Notes: generated by a model from the sequence alone, not told the origin. Counted from the first letter of the stretch, positions 33,609-42,484 are shown. The stretch: 64,000 nucleotides of DNA from Nonomuraea helvata (GCF_039535785.1 NZ_BAAAXV010000009.1:2914001-2978000); one strand, 5' to 3'. Program-made: numbers and translations.

Positions 33609-34087
33609 TGCGGGCGCTCGTGATCACCGTGTCGAACCGGGCGTCCGCCGGGATTTATGCCGACAAATCCGGTCCACTCCTCGCCGATCTGCTCCATCGT
33701 GAGGCGGGCTGCGAGGTCGTGGACGGCCCCCTGGTGGTGCCCGACGGGGAGGCGGTCGAAGGCGCCCTTCGTGACGGGGTGGCGGAGGGATACGACGTCA
33801 TCGTGACCACCGGAGGGACCGGGCTGACCCCCATGGACCTGACGCCGGAGATGACCGCCCGGGTAATTTCTCGGGAAATTCCCGGTATAGCCGAGGCCAT
33901 CCGGCTGGCGAACCGGGACAAGGTCCCTGCCTCCGTGCTGTCCAGAGGTCTCGCAGGCCAGGCAGGTGACACGTTGATCGTGAATCTGCCCGGATCGTCC
34001 GGTGGCGTACGCGATGGCGTCGCCGTACTCGCGCCGATTCTCCAGCACGCGGTCGATCAGGTTCGGGGCGGCGATCACCCGCGCTGA
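33605..34087 (+). CDS. Molybdopterin adenylyltransferase (MogA/MoaB family)
   Basis: 160 aa; GTG 33605 and ATG 33608 both fit, overlapping the moaC stop. The fold signature is VTVSNRASAGIYADKSGPLL, VTTGGTGLTPMDLTPE and VNLPGSSGGVRDG. It activates molybdopterin by adenylation before MoeA inserts molybdenum. Co-transcribed with moeA and moaC. Confidence 0.92.
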   Translation: MMRALVITVSNRASAGIYADKSGPLLADLLHREAGCEVVDGPLVVPDGEAVEGALRDGVAEGYDVIVTTGGTGLTPMDLTPEMTARVISREIPGIAEAIRLANRDKVPASVLSRGLAGQAGDTLIVNLPGSSGGVRDGVAVLAPILQHAVDQVRGGDHPR

Positions 34088-34130
34088 CCTCGATTCCGTG
34101 ATCCGTGGCGACATCATGCCCGATGGGGGG

Positions 34131-34787
34131 ATGATGAGTGGTGTGGATCGACTTCGTGGCTGGCCGGCGACACTGAACGACGGTCCGGTAGGCCTCCGGC
34201 CGCTGCGGCTGGGCGATGTGCGCGTGTGGCGCGAGACGCGGCTGCGCAATGCCGACTGGCTACGTCCTTGGGAGCCGAGCAACCCCGAGACTCCGCTGTT
34301 CAGGACCGGCCTCGGGCCCTACGTCTCCATGGTCGGCACCCTGCGCCGCGAGGCGAGGCAGGGCCTGGCGATGCCGTGGGTGATCACGTACGGGGGGCGC
34401 TTCGCGGGGCAGCTGACCGTCGGCGCGATCGTGTGGGGGTCGGCCCGCTCCGCCCAGGTCGGCTACTGGATCGACGGCGCGCTGGCCGGCAAGGGCATCA
34501 CCCCCACCGCCCTCGCCATGGCCGTCGACCACTGCTTCTTCACCACGGGGCTGCATCGGCTCGAGGCGAACATCCGTCCCGAGAACCAGGCCAGCCGTCG
34601 GGTGGTTGAAAAGCTCGGATTTCGGGAAGAAGGCATTCGGCGGCGCCAACTCCACATCGACGGGGCCTGGCGCGACCACATCTGCTACGCGCTGACCGTC
34701 GAGGACGTTCCCGGCGGGCTTCTCGTGCAGTGGCGTCGCGCCCGTGAGTCAGCCGCTCATGGAGGGTCTCCCGTCGAAGAGGTTTGA
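34131..34787 (+). CDS. GNAT N-acetyltransferase (RimJ/RimL-like)
   Basis: 218 aa from ATG 34131 (34134 also possible). Contains the RimJ-type core GPVGLRPLRLGDVRVWRETR, acetyl-CoA region QVGYWIDGALAGKGITPTAL and C-terminal signature LHRLEANIRPENQASRRVVEKLGFREEG. It acetylates an amino group, possibly of a ribosomal protein N-terminus. The gene sits between mog and sepX, the same place as rimJ in the corynebacterial glp locus. Confidence 0.9.
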   Translation: MMSGVDRLRGWPATLNDGPVGLRPLRLGDVRVWRETRLRNADWLRPWEPSNPETPLFRTGLGPYVSMVGTLRREARQGLAMPWVITYGGRFAGQLTVGAIVWGSARSAQVGYWIDGALAGKGITPTALAMAVDHCFFTTGLHRLEANIRPENQASRRVVEKLGFREEGIRRRQLHIDGAWRDHICYALTVEDVPGGLLVQWRRARESAAHGGSPVEEV

Positions 34788-34911
34788 CGATCTCGCGACA
34801 CACCGCACCGAATGCTCGTCAATTAGTGACACGCGGTCTTACGGTGCGTGACGTGAGCACATTGAAGGCGCGACGAGCAGACTCGCGTCTTTGTGCTGCC
34901 CGGAGGTGGCC

Positions 34912-35490
34912 GTGAGCAGCGTCCTCCTCTATCTGGCCATCGTCGTGATGTGGCTTTGTGTCCTGATTCCGATGTGGCTGCGCAGAGACAAGACCAACCT
35001 CGCCGAGCTGGCCGAGCTCGAAGAGCACTACACCGGCGAGCATCAGCTTCCCGACCTCGACAATCTGGGCCCTTCGGACGCGGACGAGGACGACGGGGCC
35101 GAGGTGGAGAAGGTCGACGTGCGCCAGTTCCGGCTCCGGCGCCGCGCCATCATTGTGGCCCGTCGGCGGCGGCTCCTGTTCTTCACGGCCCTGCTGGTCC
35201 TGGCCTCGATCGTGACGGCCGCGGTCAAGATGATCCCGTGGTGGGGCGTGGCGCCCTCTGTCGTCGTCATGTTCGCGTACGCGGCCTTTCTCCGCATCGC
35301 CGTACAAGTGGACCGGGAACGGCGCGAACGCGCCCGCCGGATGCGCGCGGAACGGCTGCGGCGGGCCCGTGAACAGCGGCGGGCGGCGGACGAGGCCGCC
35401 CAGGCGGAGATCATCGATCTCACGACGCTGCATCCGGACGTTCTGTTCGATCAGTACGCTGAGCCGCCCAAGCGGGCAGTGGGTGACTGA
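34912..35490 (+). CDS. sepX: Divisome membrane protein SepX / GlpR
   Basis: 192 aa from GTG 34912, with GGAGG 5 nt upstream. N-terminal membrane helix SSVLLYLAIVVMWLCVLIPMWLRRDK, an acidic linker, then two further helices (LLFFTALLVLASIVTAAVKMI and GVAPSVVVMFAYAAFLRI) and a long basic cytoplasmic coiled coil. This matches SepX of Streptomyces and GlpR of Corynebacterium, membrane proteins of the division machinery. The last gene before tRNA-Ala. Confidence 0.88.
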   Translation: MSSVLLYLAIVVMWLCVLIPMWLRRDKTNLAELAELEEHYTGEHQLPDLDNLGPSDADEDDGAEVEKVDVRQFRLRRRAIIVARRRRLLFFTALLVLASIVTAAVKMIPWWGVAPSVVVMFAYAAFLRIAVQVDRERRERARRMRAERLRRAREQRRAADEAAQAEIIDLTTLHPDVLFDQYAEPPKRAVGD

Positions 35491-35539
35491 AAGGGTGGCG
35501 CGAGGACCCTCAGGAGTTTGCTAATCTGGTCGAGTCCTT

Positions 35540-35616
35540 GGGGATGTAGCGCAGTCCGGTAGCGCACTTCGTTCGCATCGAAGGGGTCAGGGGTTCGAAT
35601 CCCCTCATCTCCACCA
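35540..35616 (+). tRNA. tRNA-Ala (anticodon CGC)
   Basis: Acceptor GGGGATG/CATCTCC, D-arm AGCGCAGTCCGGTAGCGC, anticodon stem CTTCG/CGAAG with loop TTCGCAT, T-arm GGTTCGAATCC, discriminator A and an encoded CCA. Decodes GCG. The dispersed hairpin repeat starts directly at its 3' end. Confidence 0.93.
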
Positions 35617-35771
35617 GGGGCCGTTCTTGAAACGGCCGGACTGAGGTTGACGGGATCCCGTCTGATCATCGAGATCAGGCGGGATCTTGTCGTTTCAGGA
35701 GTTTCCGAATCAGGTTCGTCCCGGTTTGGGGACCGCAGTGCGGGTGTCCGGGAAGGCCAGGGTGGTGTCAG
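35617..35771 (+). repeat. Dispersed hairpin/terminator repeat, copy A
   Basis: Starts GGGGCCGTTCTTGAAACGG (a small hairpin), then GATCCCGTCTGATC/GATCAGGCGGGATC (a larger stem followed by TTGTCGTTT), and continues to GGTGGTGTCAG. Near-identical to 44131-44286; the first 80 nt recur at 58854-58936. It functions at least as a terminator-like structure for the tRNA and adjoins the transposon at 35.9-38.9 kb. Confidence 0.75.
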
Positions 35772-35860
35772 GCCGCTGGTGGAGGACAGAGATCCGGCCG
35801 TTGGGCATGGCGAAGCCGACGGTGAGCGGGGCGCTGCGGCAGGGTGGCGGGTTTTGCGGC

Positions 35861-37587
35861 TTATGGGGTGGGTGGTGGCCTGCTCTGGCCGGCGGATGGT
35901 GTGTCGTCGAAGGGCTGGGCTGGAGTCTGCGGAGTGTCAGCGAGTGTGACGGGCTCGTCGTGGGGCTCGTGGATGTGGCGCCACTGGTCGAGGAAGTGGT
36001 CGTTGGCGACGGTGACGAGCAGCGCGATCAGGATGGTCTGGGCGACGCGGCCGTGGGCGAGCCGGTTCTTGGCATTGCCGAGGTCGAGGTCGTGTCCCTT
36101 GAGTCTGCCGTTGATGCCTTCGGTGTTGGCCCGGACAGACTTGTAGGTCCCGATCCAGGCGGAACTCAGGTAGGCCAGGTCTTGGCGGAACTTGTCGAGG
36201 TGGCCGAGATCGTCCTTGCGGACGGTGATGGTGTGCTGGCTGCAGATCTTCGGCAGTTGGTCGGCCTTCAGATCAGGTTGTGGCGGCAGGATGCGGGGTT
36301 TGGCCGCGGGGTGGGCGGCTCGCTGCCGGGCGTCGGTCAGGTCGACTGCGGTGGGGCGGCCGCTGGGCACTGGTAGCGGACGGTGCCGTCTGCGTTCGCG
36401 CTCTGTTTGAGGCGCAGCAAGTACGGCTCTCGCGCGGCGATCAACGCGGTGAGCTCTTGCGATGGTGTGCGGATGGCGGCGTCGTCCAGGCCGGTGGTGG
36501 CGTGGGCAAGCCTGTCGGGCGTCAGCGGGCAGGCTGGGGAGCCGTCGATGAGCGGGCTGTCGTGGACGCTGCCCTGCACTCCCCGCTGCTCCACTTTGAA
36601 ATCGAGTGCGAGCCGGTAGCCGAGTTCGCGTGCTGGCTGAGCGAAGTGGCCAGGTTGCTGGTCGGTGTAGGCGCGGTCGGCGACGGCGAAGCCGGTGGGA
36701 AAGCCGAGCGTGGCCAGGGGTTTGAGGGTGGCGATGGCGTTGGCGCCGATGCGTTTGTGCGGGGTGTCGAGGACCAGGCCGAGCGCCAGTTGCGGGAAGG
36801 AGCCGAGTGCCGGGCGGGTGCGGGCGGCGACGGTGAGGGTGGCGCTGTAGCCGTACTCGGGTGGGCCGTTGCCGGCCGAGTGGTGCCAGCCAGCGGTGAT
36901 CTCGGTGGAGGCGATGAGTTCCCCGGTGGAGCGGCGGGTTCGGGGTGGGCGGGCGAAGACTGGGGTGGCGGTGGTGTCGATGCCGACGTCGCCGCGGAAG
37001 TGGTGGAGGTAGCCGCGGCCTTTGGCCCAGTGCACTGGGGTGAGAACCAGCGCGGTGGCGATGTCCTGCAGCAGTTCCCGCTTGCGCGAGTGTGCTGGGT
37101 CGTCGTCCTCCCAGGCGGTGGCCAGCGTGTCGGCCTGCTGCTGGGGCAGGCGGGCGCGCCGATCGTGGCGGGCTGGATCCAGCACGGTGGTCAGCCGGTC
37201 GAAGGCCCGGTAGAAGCGGCGCGAGGAGGCGAGCACCTGGTGGACATCTGCGGGGTTGATGTCGGGCAGGCCGAGCCGATGGCGTGCGACGGCGCTCAGA
37301 CAGAACGCGGCGATCCGCCAGGCCTTGATGAGAGTGGCTTTGCCGGTGTGGTTGATGGACAGCAGCAGGCAGGTCAGCACTGCGGCGATGGGCAGCCCGG
37401 GCGGGCCGGGCCTCGGGCCGAGCTCGTCGTCGATCAGCGGCAGGATGCCGGAGTCGTCCAGCAGCCGGGCGTAGTGACCGACGACGGCGTTGGGGATCTG
37501 TGCCGTCTGCTTGGCAGGAGGCCGAGGCCGGGTGGCTCGGGCTCGGGTGGTGCGCGGCGGCCAGGCGCGTGGCTTCGCCGTACTCAC
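35861..37587 (-). pseudogene. Frameshifted DDE transposase
   Basis: The first frame (GTG 37587 to stop 36337, 416 aa) encodes the N-terminal and catalytic parts (LLDDSGILPLIDDELG, LTCLLLSINHTGK, FRGDVGIDTTATPVFARPPR, VADRAYTDQQPGHF). The C-terminal part (RKDDLGHLDKFRQDLAYL, RANTEGINGRLKGHDLDL) continues in another frame from about 36370 to 35861. The frames overlap by about 30 nt inside a C/G-rich run. I treat it as one transposase broken by a frameshift; programmed frameshifting is the alternative. The start overlaps the upstream recombinase stop. Confidence 0.75.
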
Positions 37588-38507
37588 ATGGCGCGGCCGC
37601 GCAGCAGCGCGACCGCGGTGGGCTCGTCCAAAGCGGGGACGAAATGTTGGTAGCGGGCCAGTGCGGAGGTGCTCATTCCGGCCGCGGCGGCCACGACTCC
37701 CAGATCGATGCGGGCGCTCAGCAGTTCGACGATCCAGGAGGAGCGCAGCCGGCGCACCGACAGGGCGGGCAGGCCGCCGGTCGGGGTGTGGCGGGCGGTC
37801 CAGGAGCTGAACAGGTTCTTGGCGTGCCGGGCGGCGCGCCCGGGCCGGAACACGAACCGGTCGTCGGGCTGGTCGGCGGCGTGGGCCAGGACGTTCTGCC
37901 AGGCGGCGCGGCAGACGATCAACCGGTCTGTGCCGGGGACGGTGACCACGACCGCGCCGGAGTCCAGGCGGCGCAGATGCCCGGTTTGGACGGCGGCCAC
38001 CTCACCGGAGGTCAGGCCGCAGCCGCAGGCGAGTGCCATCAACGCCAGCGCGTCGCTTCTGGCTTGGCTGGGCAGGGGTTCGGCCCAGCCGCGGAGGCGG
38101 CCGAGCTGGGCGGGCGAGTAGGGCGGGCTGACCGTCTTGGGGGCCGTCATCGGTGGCGGCGCCTGTTCGCCGCGTTCCAGCCAGGCCAGTGTGGCGCGCA
38201 TGTGCCGCAGCCAGCTGCGGTAGGTCTGTGCCGAACTCGGGGCCAGGTCGGTGCAGCCGGTCAGGATGAACGCGTCGATTGTCTCGTGCCGCAGCCACAC
38301 TTCCGGGTCATCGGGGAGTCCGGAGCGGTGACACCACACGGCCAGCCGGGTGGTCGCGGTGAGCAGCCGTTGCACCCGGTAGGGGGAGCGGTCGGCGCTG
38401 GCGGCGACCAGCATCCGCACGTGCCCGGCGATCTGTTCCCATTCCGGCGGGGCCTGTTGTGGCCGGTAGCTGGTGATCGTGGCGGAGGTTTCCGCGTCGA
38501 GGGTCAC
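37584..38507 (-). CDS. Tyrosine-recombinase-like protein with degenerate active site
   Basis: 307 aa from GTG 38507. The core-binding part is TYRSWLRHMRATLAWLERG. The catalytic fold is recognisable, but key positions differ: ACGCGLTSGEVAAVQ has Thr where the first Arg normally sits, and VRRLRSSWIVELLS replaces HxLRHT. The C-terminal STSALARYQHF keeps the Tyr. It may be a transposition accessory that binds DNA without cutting. Translationally coupled to the transposase gene and divergent from the XRE gene. Confidence 0.7.
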   Translation of the reverse strand: MTLDAETSATITSYRPQQAPPEWEQIAGHVRMLVAASADRSPYRVQRLLTATTRLAVWCHRSGLPDDPEVWLRHETIDAFILTGCTDLAPSSAQTYRSWLRHMRATLAWLERGEQAPPPMTAPKTVSPPYSPAQLGRLRGWAEPLPSQARSDALALMALACGCGLTSGEVAAVQTGHLRRLDSGAVVVTVPGTDRLIVCRAAWQNVLAHAADQPDDRFVFRPGRAARHAKNLFSSWTARHTPTGGLPALSVRRLRSSWIVELLSARIDLGVVAAAAGMSTSALARYQHFVPALDEPTAVALLRGRAM

Positions 38508-38520
38508 ACCCCATCCATAG

Positions 38521-38538
38521 CGGCAGAACAATCTGCCG
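38521..38538. promoter_or_regulatory. Inverted repeat between the XRE and recombinase-like genes
   Basis: CGGCAGA and TCTGCCG with a 4-nt spacer ACAA, perfect 7-bp arms, placed in the short divergent intergenic region. Probable operator of the XRE protein. Confidence 0.6.
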
Positions 38539-38579
38539 TTACGGAGGGCGACGACATCTACCGAAAGGAGTCGTTTGTC

Positions 38580-38894
38580 ATGGTCGGAGGACGCGGGCGT
38601 TCCCGTTCTCCCCGGGAGTTGGCCGAGGACCCGGAGAACTGGCCCCACGCGGATCTGTCCGGCCATCCGGCTGCCGCCGTCGTCCAGGCCATCGCCGCGG
38701 CTCTGCGAGGAGTGATGGCCGAGCGGGGGCTGAGTTTCCGCCGGTTGGCGGAGGTTAGTGGGGTGAACCGGCAGACCGTCAATGACGTGGTCGTCGGGCG
38801 TTGCTGGCCGGATGTGGCCACCATCGCCCAACTGGAGGCTGGCCTGGCCGTCCGGCTGTGGCCTACTTCGCACACCGGGACCGGTGAAAGCTGA
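38580..38894 (+). CDS. Small XRE-family helix-turn-helix protein
   Basis: 104 aa; ATG 38580 with GAAAGGAG upstream. Helix-turn-helix FRRLAEVSGVNRQTVNDVVVGRCWPDVATIAQLEAGL. Divergent from the recombinase-like gene with a palindrome between them, so it probably represses transposon expression. The longer upstream open frame has no start signal. Confidence 0.75.
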   Translation: MVGGRGRSRSPRELAEDPENWPHADLSGHPAAAVVQAIAAALRGVMAERGLSFRRLAEVSGVNRQTVNDVVVGRCWPDVATIAQLEAGLAVRLWPTSHTGTGES

Positions 38895-39076
38895 CCCGCG
38901 CCGGATCCCTTCTCGCCCTGGTGAGGGCATCGTCGATCCTTCCTGCCCCTGCCCTGCCGATCGCAGGGCAGGCGAAATCCAGGCTCGACGCCTCCCCCAA
39001 AGGACCCCATTTGAGTTACTCTCGGGAGTGCGCGAGCCACTGTCAGTTAGAACCTGGAGGGTGCTCACGCAACCTC

Positions 39077-39110
39077 GGGTGCCGCCGAGGGCCTAATCTC
39101 GGCGGCACCC
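39077..39110 (+). terminator. Strong hairpin terminator
   Basis: GGGTGCCGCCGAG and CTCGGCGGCACCC make a 13-bp perfect stem with an 8-nt loop. A second hairpin (about 38949-38972) precedes it. It probably ends the XRE transcript. Confidence 0.6.
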
Positions 39111-39178
39111 TGCTCGTCTTGTCCGGCGCCCGCACGACCGTCGTTGTTGAGCGCCTGACCTGCGATGTGTCTCTTGCT

Positions 39179-39667
39179 CTATGCCTCGTCGTTGGCGACT
39201 CCCCCCAGCGCGTGGCCATTGATGTGCGGGGCGATGGAGAATAGGCCCGGCTCGTGCTGGGTCAGCCAGCCCAGCGCCGTCAGCCGCTTGAGCCGTGCTC
39301 GGGTGGTCTCCACCCGCCCCCGCACGTCGGGCTCGCCCAACGCTTGAGCCACTTCCTTGGCGCGCATCGTCCGCCCGGAACTCGCCATGATCACAACGAC
39401 CTGCTTGTCGAGCCCGGTGACCGGTTTCGGCGCCGGCGCGGCTTCCTTCGGCGAGGTGTGCGTCGGGGCGTCAGGCGTTCCGTCAGAAGGCGCTTGCTCG
39501 GGCCGGGAACGCCCGGCCAGCATCGGCGCGACTATCCTTCGGGCGGTGGCCAGGTCGCGCAGTTGCTCTTCCAGGGTCGCCACCTGCTCACGCAGCGACT
39601 CAAGTTGCCCGCGGACGGACTCCTCGTCCGCAGCCAACTGCTCCAGCAGCGATGCTTCGCACGTCAT
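39179..39667 (-). CDS. Coiled-coil protein with C-terminal winged helix
   Basis: 162 aa from ATG 39667 with GGAGGT upstream. Residues about 8-50 are a coiled coil (LAADEESVRGQLESLREQVATLEEQL). The C-terminal part DKQVVVIMASSGRTMRAKEVAQALGEPD and RLKRLTALGWLTQHEPGLFSI is a MarR-like winged helix. Similar proteins occur beside transposases in Streptomyces; a link with the transposon is inferred. The 5' region has repeated TGCAAACCG and CACAGTC words. Confidence 0.65.
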   Translation of the reverse strand: MTCEASLLEQLAADEESVRGQLESLREQVATLEEQLRDLATARRIVAPMLAGRSRPEQAPSDGTPDAPTHTSPKEAAPAPKPVTGLDKQVVVIMASSGRTMRAKEVAQALGEPDVRGRVETTRARLKRLTALGWLTQHEPGLFSIAPHINGHALGGVANDEA

Positions 39668-40055
39668 GCTCGACCTCCACGTACTGGCGCTGTGCGTAAC
39701 CCACAGGGAGTGTGCAGTCACACACAGTCACGCAGCGCCTGCAAACCGTACTGTAGATGGCTTTGCAGCTCGCGTGAAGAGACACATTTGCAACAGCCCT
39801 CACAGTCGAGCACAGCTCCACCTCCACGACTGCAAACCGCCTGAAGGCTCGACAGCGGCGCTGTACCGGCAGGGTTCAGTAAGATCGCAAACTGCTGTTG
39901 AGGATGAGCCGCTGCCTGCGACGCAAGGTGAAGGCTCCGGCGGCCTGTGGACGGGAAGGAAGAGACCATCCATCGTCAGGGAGTAATCGCTGAGCTGTCA
40001 CTCTCCCGCTGTTCGGCACATTCAGGGACCCTGCCTCTCAGATCGGACACGTCAT
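39668..40055. other. Intergenic region with short repeats
   Basis: No convincing gene. TGCAAACCG occurs at about 39739 and 39832 and variants of CTGCAAA several times, suggesting multiple binding sites for the coiled-coil/winged-helix protein. An in-frame extension of the Nudix ORF runs through here but has no start signal. Confidence 0.4.
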
Positions 40056-40519
40056 ATGCGCCAGCCCTACACCGTGCTCGTTTTCCTTTCCGGATAACAG
40101 CGGGTATGCCGGAATACGCTCTCTTTCAGAGAGCGGATGATTCTCATTGGCAGAGCGTGGCCGGCGGCGTCGAGGAAGGCGAGGATCTGGAGAGCGCGGC
40201 CCGTCGCGAGTTCGCCGAGGAGACCGGCCTGCCTGCGGCAGGACCGCTGTTCAAGCTCGACATGGTAAGCGGAGTAGAGAAGAGTTGCTTTGCGGCGAGC
40301 AAGCTCTGGCCCGACAACCTCTATATCGTGCCTAAGCACTTCTTCGCCTGCGACGTCACCCGAGAAAAGGCTCAGATAGTGCTCTCCTCGGAGCATCGAG
40401 ACACACAGTGGCTGCCGTATCAGGCCGCATACGAGTCGCTGCGTTACGACGACGACAAGACAGCGCTTTGGGAACTCGACCAGCGGATTCAGCGCCGAGA
40501 CCTGCCAGGCGCTCCATAG
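40056..40519 (+). pseudogene. Nudix hydrolase with a frameshift near its N-terminus
   Basis: ATG 40056 opens MRQPYTVLVF, the typical N-terminus of DHNTP-pyrophosphatase-like Nudix proteins. The frame then stops, while the continuation PFRITAGMPEYALFQRADDSHWQSVAGGVEEGEDL is in another frame. The switch occurs at the T-run 40081-40084; one extra T would restore the protein. The Nudix box GGVEEGEDLESAARREFAEETGL is intact. Translation could restart at ATG 40106. Either a young pseudogene or a sequence error. Confidence 0.65.
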
Positions 40520-40578
40520 CAGGCGACGTACTGCAGCAAGCGTCCACTCGTCTGCCCCCGTCGACGACGCGGCAGTAC

Positions 40579-40611
40579 GGGAAACGATCACCACCCCTTC
40601 GGGAAGCGATC
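40579..40611 (+). repeat. Paired 11-bp repeat element, locus 1
   Basis: GGGAAACGATC at 40579 and GGGAAGCGATC at 40601, starts 22 bp apart. It abuts a fragment of the 36-kb transposase (minus-strand coding, 40618-40765). The outer motif is absent. Confidence 0.8.
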
Positions 40612-40617
40612 TTCTCG

Positions 40618-40765
40618 ACGCTTTGCCGCTGTGGTGGATCGAGACCATCAGACAGACGAGCACCGCCCGGATCGGCACTCCCGCCGGTCCGGAGCGTGGG
40701 CCGAGTTGCGTCGATCACTGTCATGATGCCGGAGTCATCCGGCAGCCGGACGTGGCCAGTCCTTC
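40618..40765 (-). pseudogene. Fragment of a DDE transposase
   Basis: The minus-strand translation includes DSGIMTVIDATR and PIRAVLVCLMVSIHHSGKA, matching DSGILPLIDDELG and PIAAVLTCLLLSINHTGKA of the transposase at 36-37.6 kb. Only about 50 codons of the N-terminal region remain. Confidence 0.7.
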
Positions 40766-40793
40766 TGCCCACAAACCTCAAGGGGAGAGCCAC

Positions 40794-41312
40794 ATGACAC
40801 CTATTGTCCCTGCCCGGGACGGCGAGCGGATGCTGACGCATTCGAACGGCCAGGATTGGCTTGTGTCCTGGCACCCTGTCGACGACCCACAGGAAGGCAA
40901 GGCTCATGGAGCCGCCGGCATCTGCGTGACGGCTGCCAATGAGATGGTCCTGATCAGCCATGACGGCGAGCACTGGGGTTTCCCGGCCGGACGTCCTGAA
41001 GGAACAGAGACTATCGAGGAGACCCTTCGCCGGGAAATGCTTGAAGAAGCGTGCGTCACCGTCATCGGTAGCCGCTTGCTTGGATATTCCCGCAGCGAAT
41101 GCGTGCGCGGGCGCGAGCTTGGCCTGGTCCTCATCCGCTCTTACTGGCGTGCGGAGGTCCGGCTGCAGGAATGGGAGCCGGAGTTCGAGATACGGCATCG
41201 GCGGGTGGTTCCCGAGTCCGAGGCGAAGAAATACGTCCGCGACCCCGACTTGGCCGCGACCCGGGTCTCCTTCCGTGCTCTGGACGAGGCAGTGGCAGGT
41301 GACGGCCCCTGA
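40794..41312 (+). CDS. Nudix hydrolase
   Basis: 172 aa from ATG 40794, with AAGGGGAGAG upstream. Nudix box GRPEGTETIEETLRREMLEEACV is complete (G.....E.......REM.EEA). N-terminal to it lie GAAGICVTAANEMVLISHDGEHWGFP. The substrate is unknown. The longer upstream frame runs through the transposase fragment and is not used. Confidence 0.85.
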   Translation: MTPIVPARDGERMLTHSNGQDWLVSWHPVDDPQEGKAHGAAGICVTAANEMVLISHDGEHWGFPAGRPEGTETIEETLRREMLEEACVTVIGSRLLGYSRSECVRGRELGLVLIRSYWRAEVRLQEWEPEFEIRHRRVVPESEAKKYVRDPDLAATRVSFRALDEAVAGDGP

Positions 41313-41363
41313 CCCTCCTGAGCGCCATACCCGTCCGCCCGGGGCCCTCGCTGGATATGCCTC

Positions 41364-41445
41364 GGGAAGCGATCTTCGTCGCCTCGGGAAGCGATCTTCG
41401 ATATACCCTCAGCGCCCCAGGCCAGACCTACTCGTGAACACCCCA
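41364..41445 (+). repeat. Paired 11-bp repeat element, locus 2 (complete)
   Basis: GGGAAGCGATC at 41364 and 41386 (22 bp apart), outer motif ACTCGTGAACACCCCA at 41430-41445 (44 bp further). Located between the Nudix gene and an integrase remnant. Confidence 0.85.
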
Positions 41446-41537
41446 CCAGGAAGATGCAGGTGAGAAGGGTCTTCGGAGTAATCCGGAGGCCCTTTTCTCA
41501 TGTCTGGAAGTCGATGGGAGCCATCTCAGTCGGACTC

Positions 41538-42484
41538 TCAACCCTTGGACTTCTCGCCGAAGATGGTGTTCATGGTGTGGGCGCCCTTGGTGATCACTGG
41601 TCTGAGCTGGTGCCGGTAGACCGCTTCCGTGAAGCTGGTGCCCGCGTGCCCGACGAGATCGGCGATGGTCTCGATGGGTACGCCTTGGTCACTCATGATG
41701 GAGACGAACGAGTGACGTAGTTCTCGGGGACTCCAGGCGGTTCCGAGTCCCGCTCGTTTGGTGATCTTGCGGAATGCCCGTCGTACGTTCGAGGCGTTCA
41801 ACGGGGTGCCGACGCTCGTGCAGAACACCAGTCGGTGATCTTGCCAAGCCTCGCCGGCCTTGAGCTTGAGCACGGCTTGGTGGGTGTGGTGTTGCCGGAG
41901 CGCCTGCGCCGCGAGCTTGGGCAGTTCGAGCGTGCGGCGTGACTTGCGGGTCTTGGTGTCCCCTCCTTCTCGGTCGGCACGCCATACGTAGATGGCGAAC
42001 TTCTTGTGCTTGAATCCCACCCCGGTCACCGGATGCCAGGTCTTGAGGCTCGGTATCCAGGCGACGACGTGATCCCAGCGCAGCGCCCGTGCCTGCTCGG
42101 TGCGGACTCCCGTGGTGAGGCTGATCACCACGTAGGCGTGGAGTTCGGAGACTTGAGCACGGCTTGTGCCTGTTGCTGCGTGAGTGCCTTGCTGGGCCGT
42201 CCATCCGTACCGGTGGGTGTGGTGACCAGCTCGGCAACGTTCCTGAGGACCATGTCGCGTGCCTGAGCTTGCCGGATGGCTCTCTTGAGCACGCTGTGGA
42301 TCTCGCGGAGGGTGGTGCTGGCCAGCTTGCTGGCGAGCTGGTCAAGCCACTCATCCACGTGATCGGCACGTAGGTGCTGGAGTTTGATCTTCCCCAGTCC
42401 TGGGATGACGTGCGTCTCGGCGAGGATGCGTAGCTTGGTGATGCCGGGCACGATGATCAGCTCGGCGTACGAACTGGTCCTTGC
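41538..42484 (-). pseudogene. Broken tyrosine integrase
   Basis: The core-binding half (IVPGITKLRILAETHVIPGLGKIKLQHLRADHVDEWLDQL, ending ALTQQQAQAVL) and the catalytic half (VISLTTGVRTEQARALRW, SPRELRHSFVSIMSDQGVPIETIADLVGHAGTS, TEAVYRHQL) are in different frames that meet at about 42125-42131. The N-terminal arm domain is missing beyond about 42484. Catalytic Arg, His-x-x-Arg, His and Tyr positions are still readable, so decay is recent. Confidence 0.8.

Larger units (their letters stand above)
35617..38894 (-). mobile_element. Multi-gene transposon (DDE transposase, integrase-like and XRE genes)
   Basis: Three genes are bound by coupling and orientation: a divergent XRE helix-turn-helix gene, a recombinase-like gene and a DDE transposase that overlaps it by 4 nt. 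A decayed second copy of the transposase end lies at 51605-52150 and a fragment at 40618-40765. The left end may be the repeat at 35617-35771. The right end is not defined; the coiled-coil gene at 39179-39667 might also belong. Confidence 0.65.
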
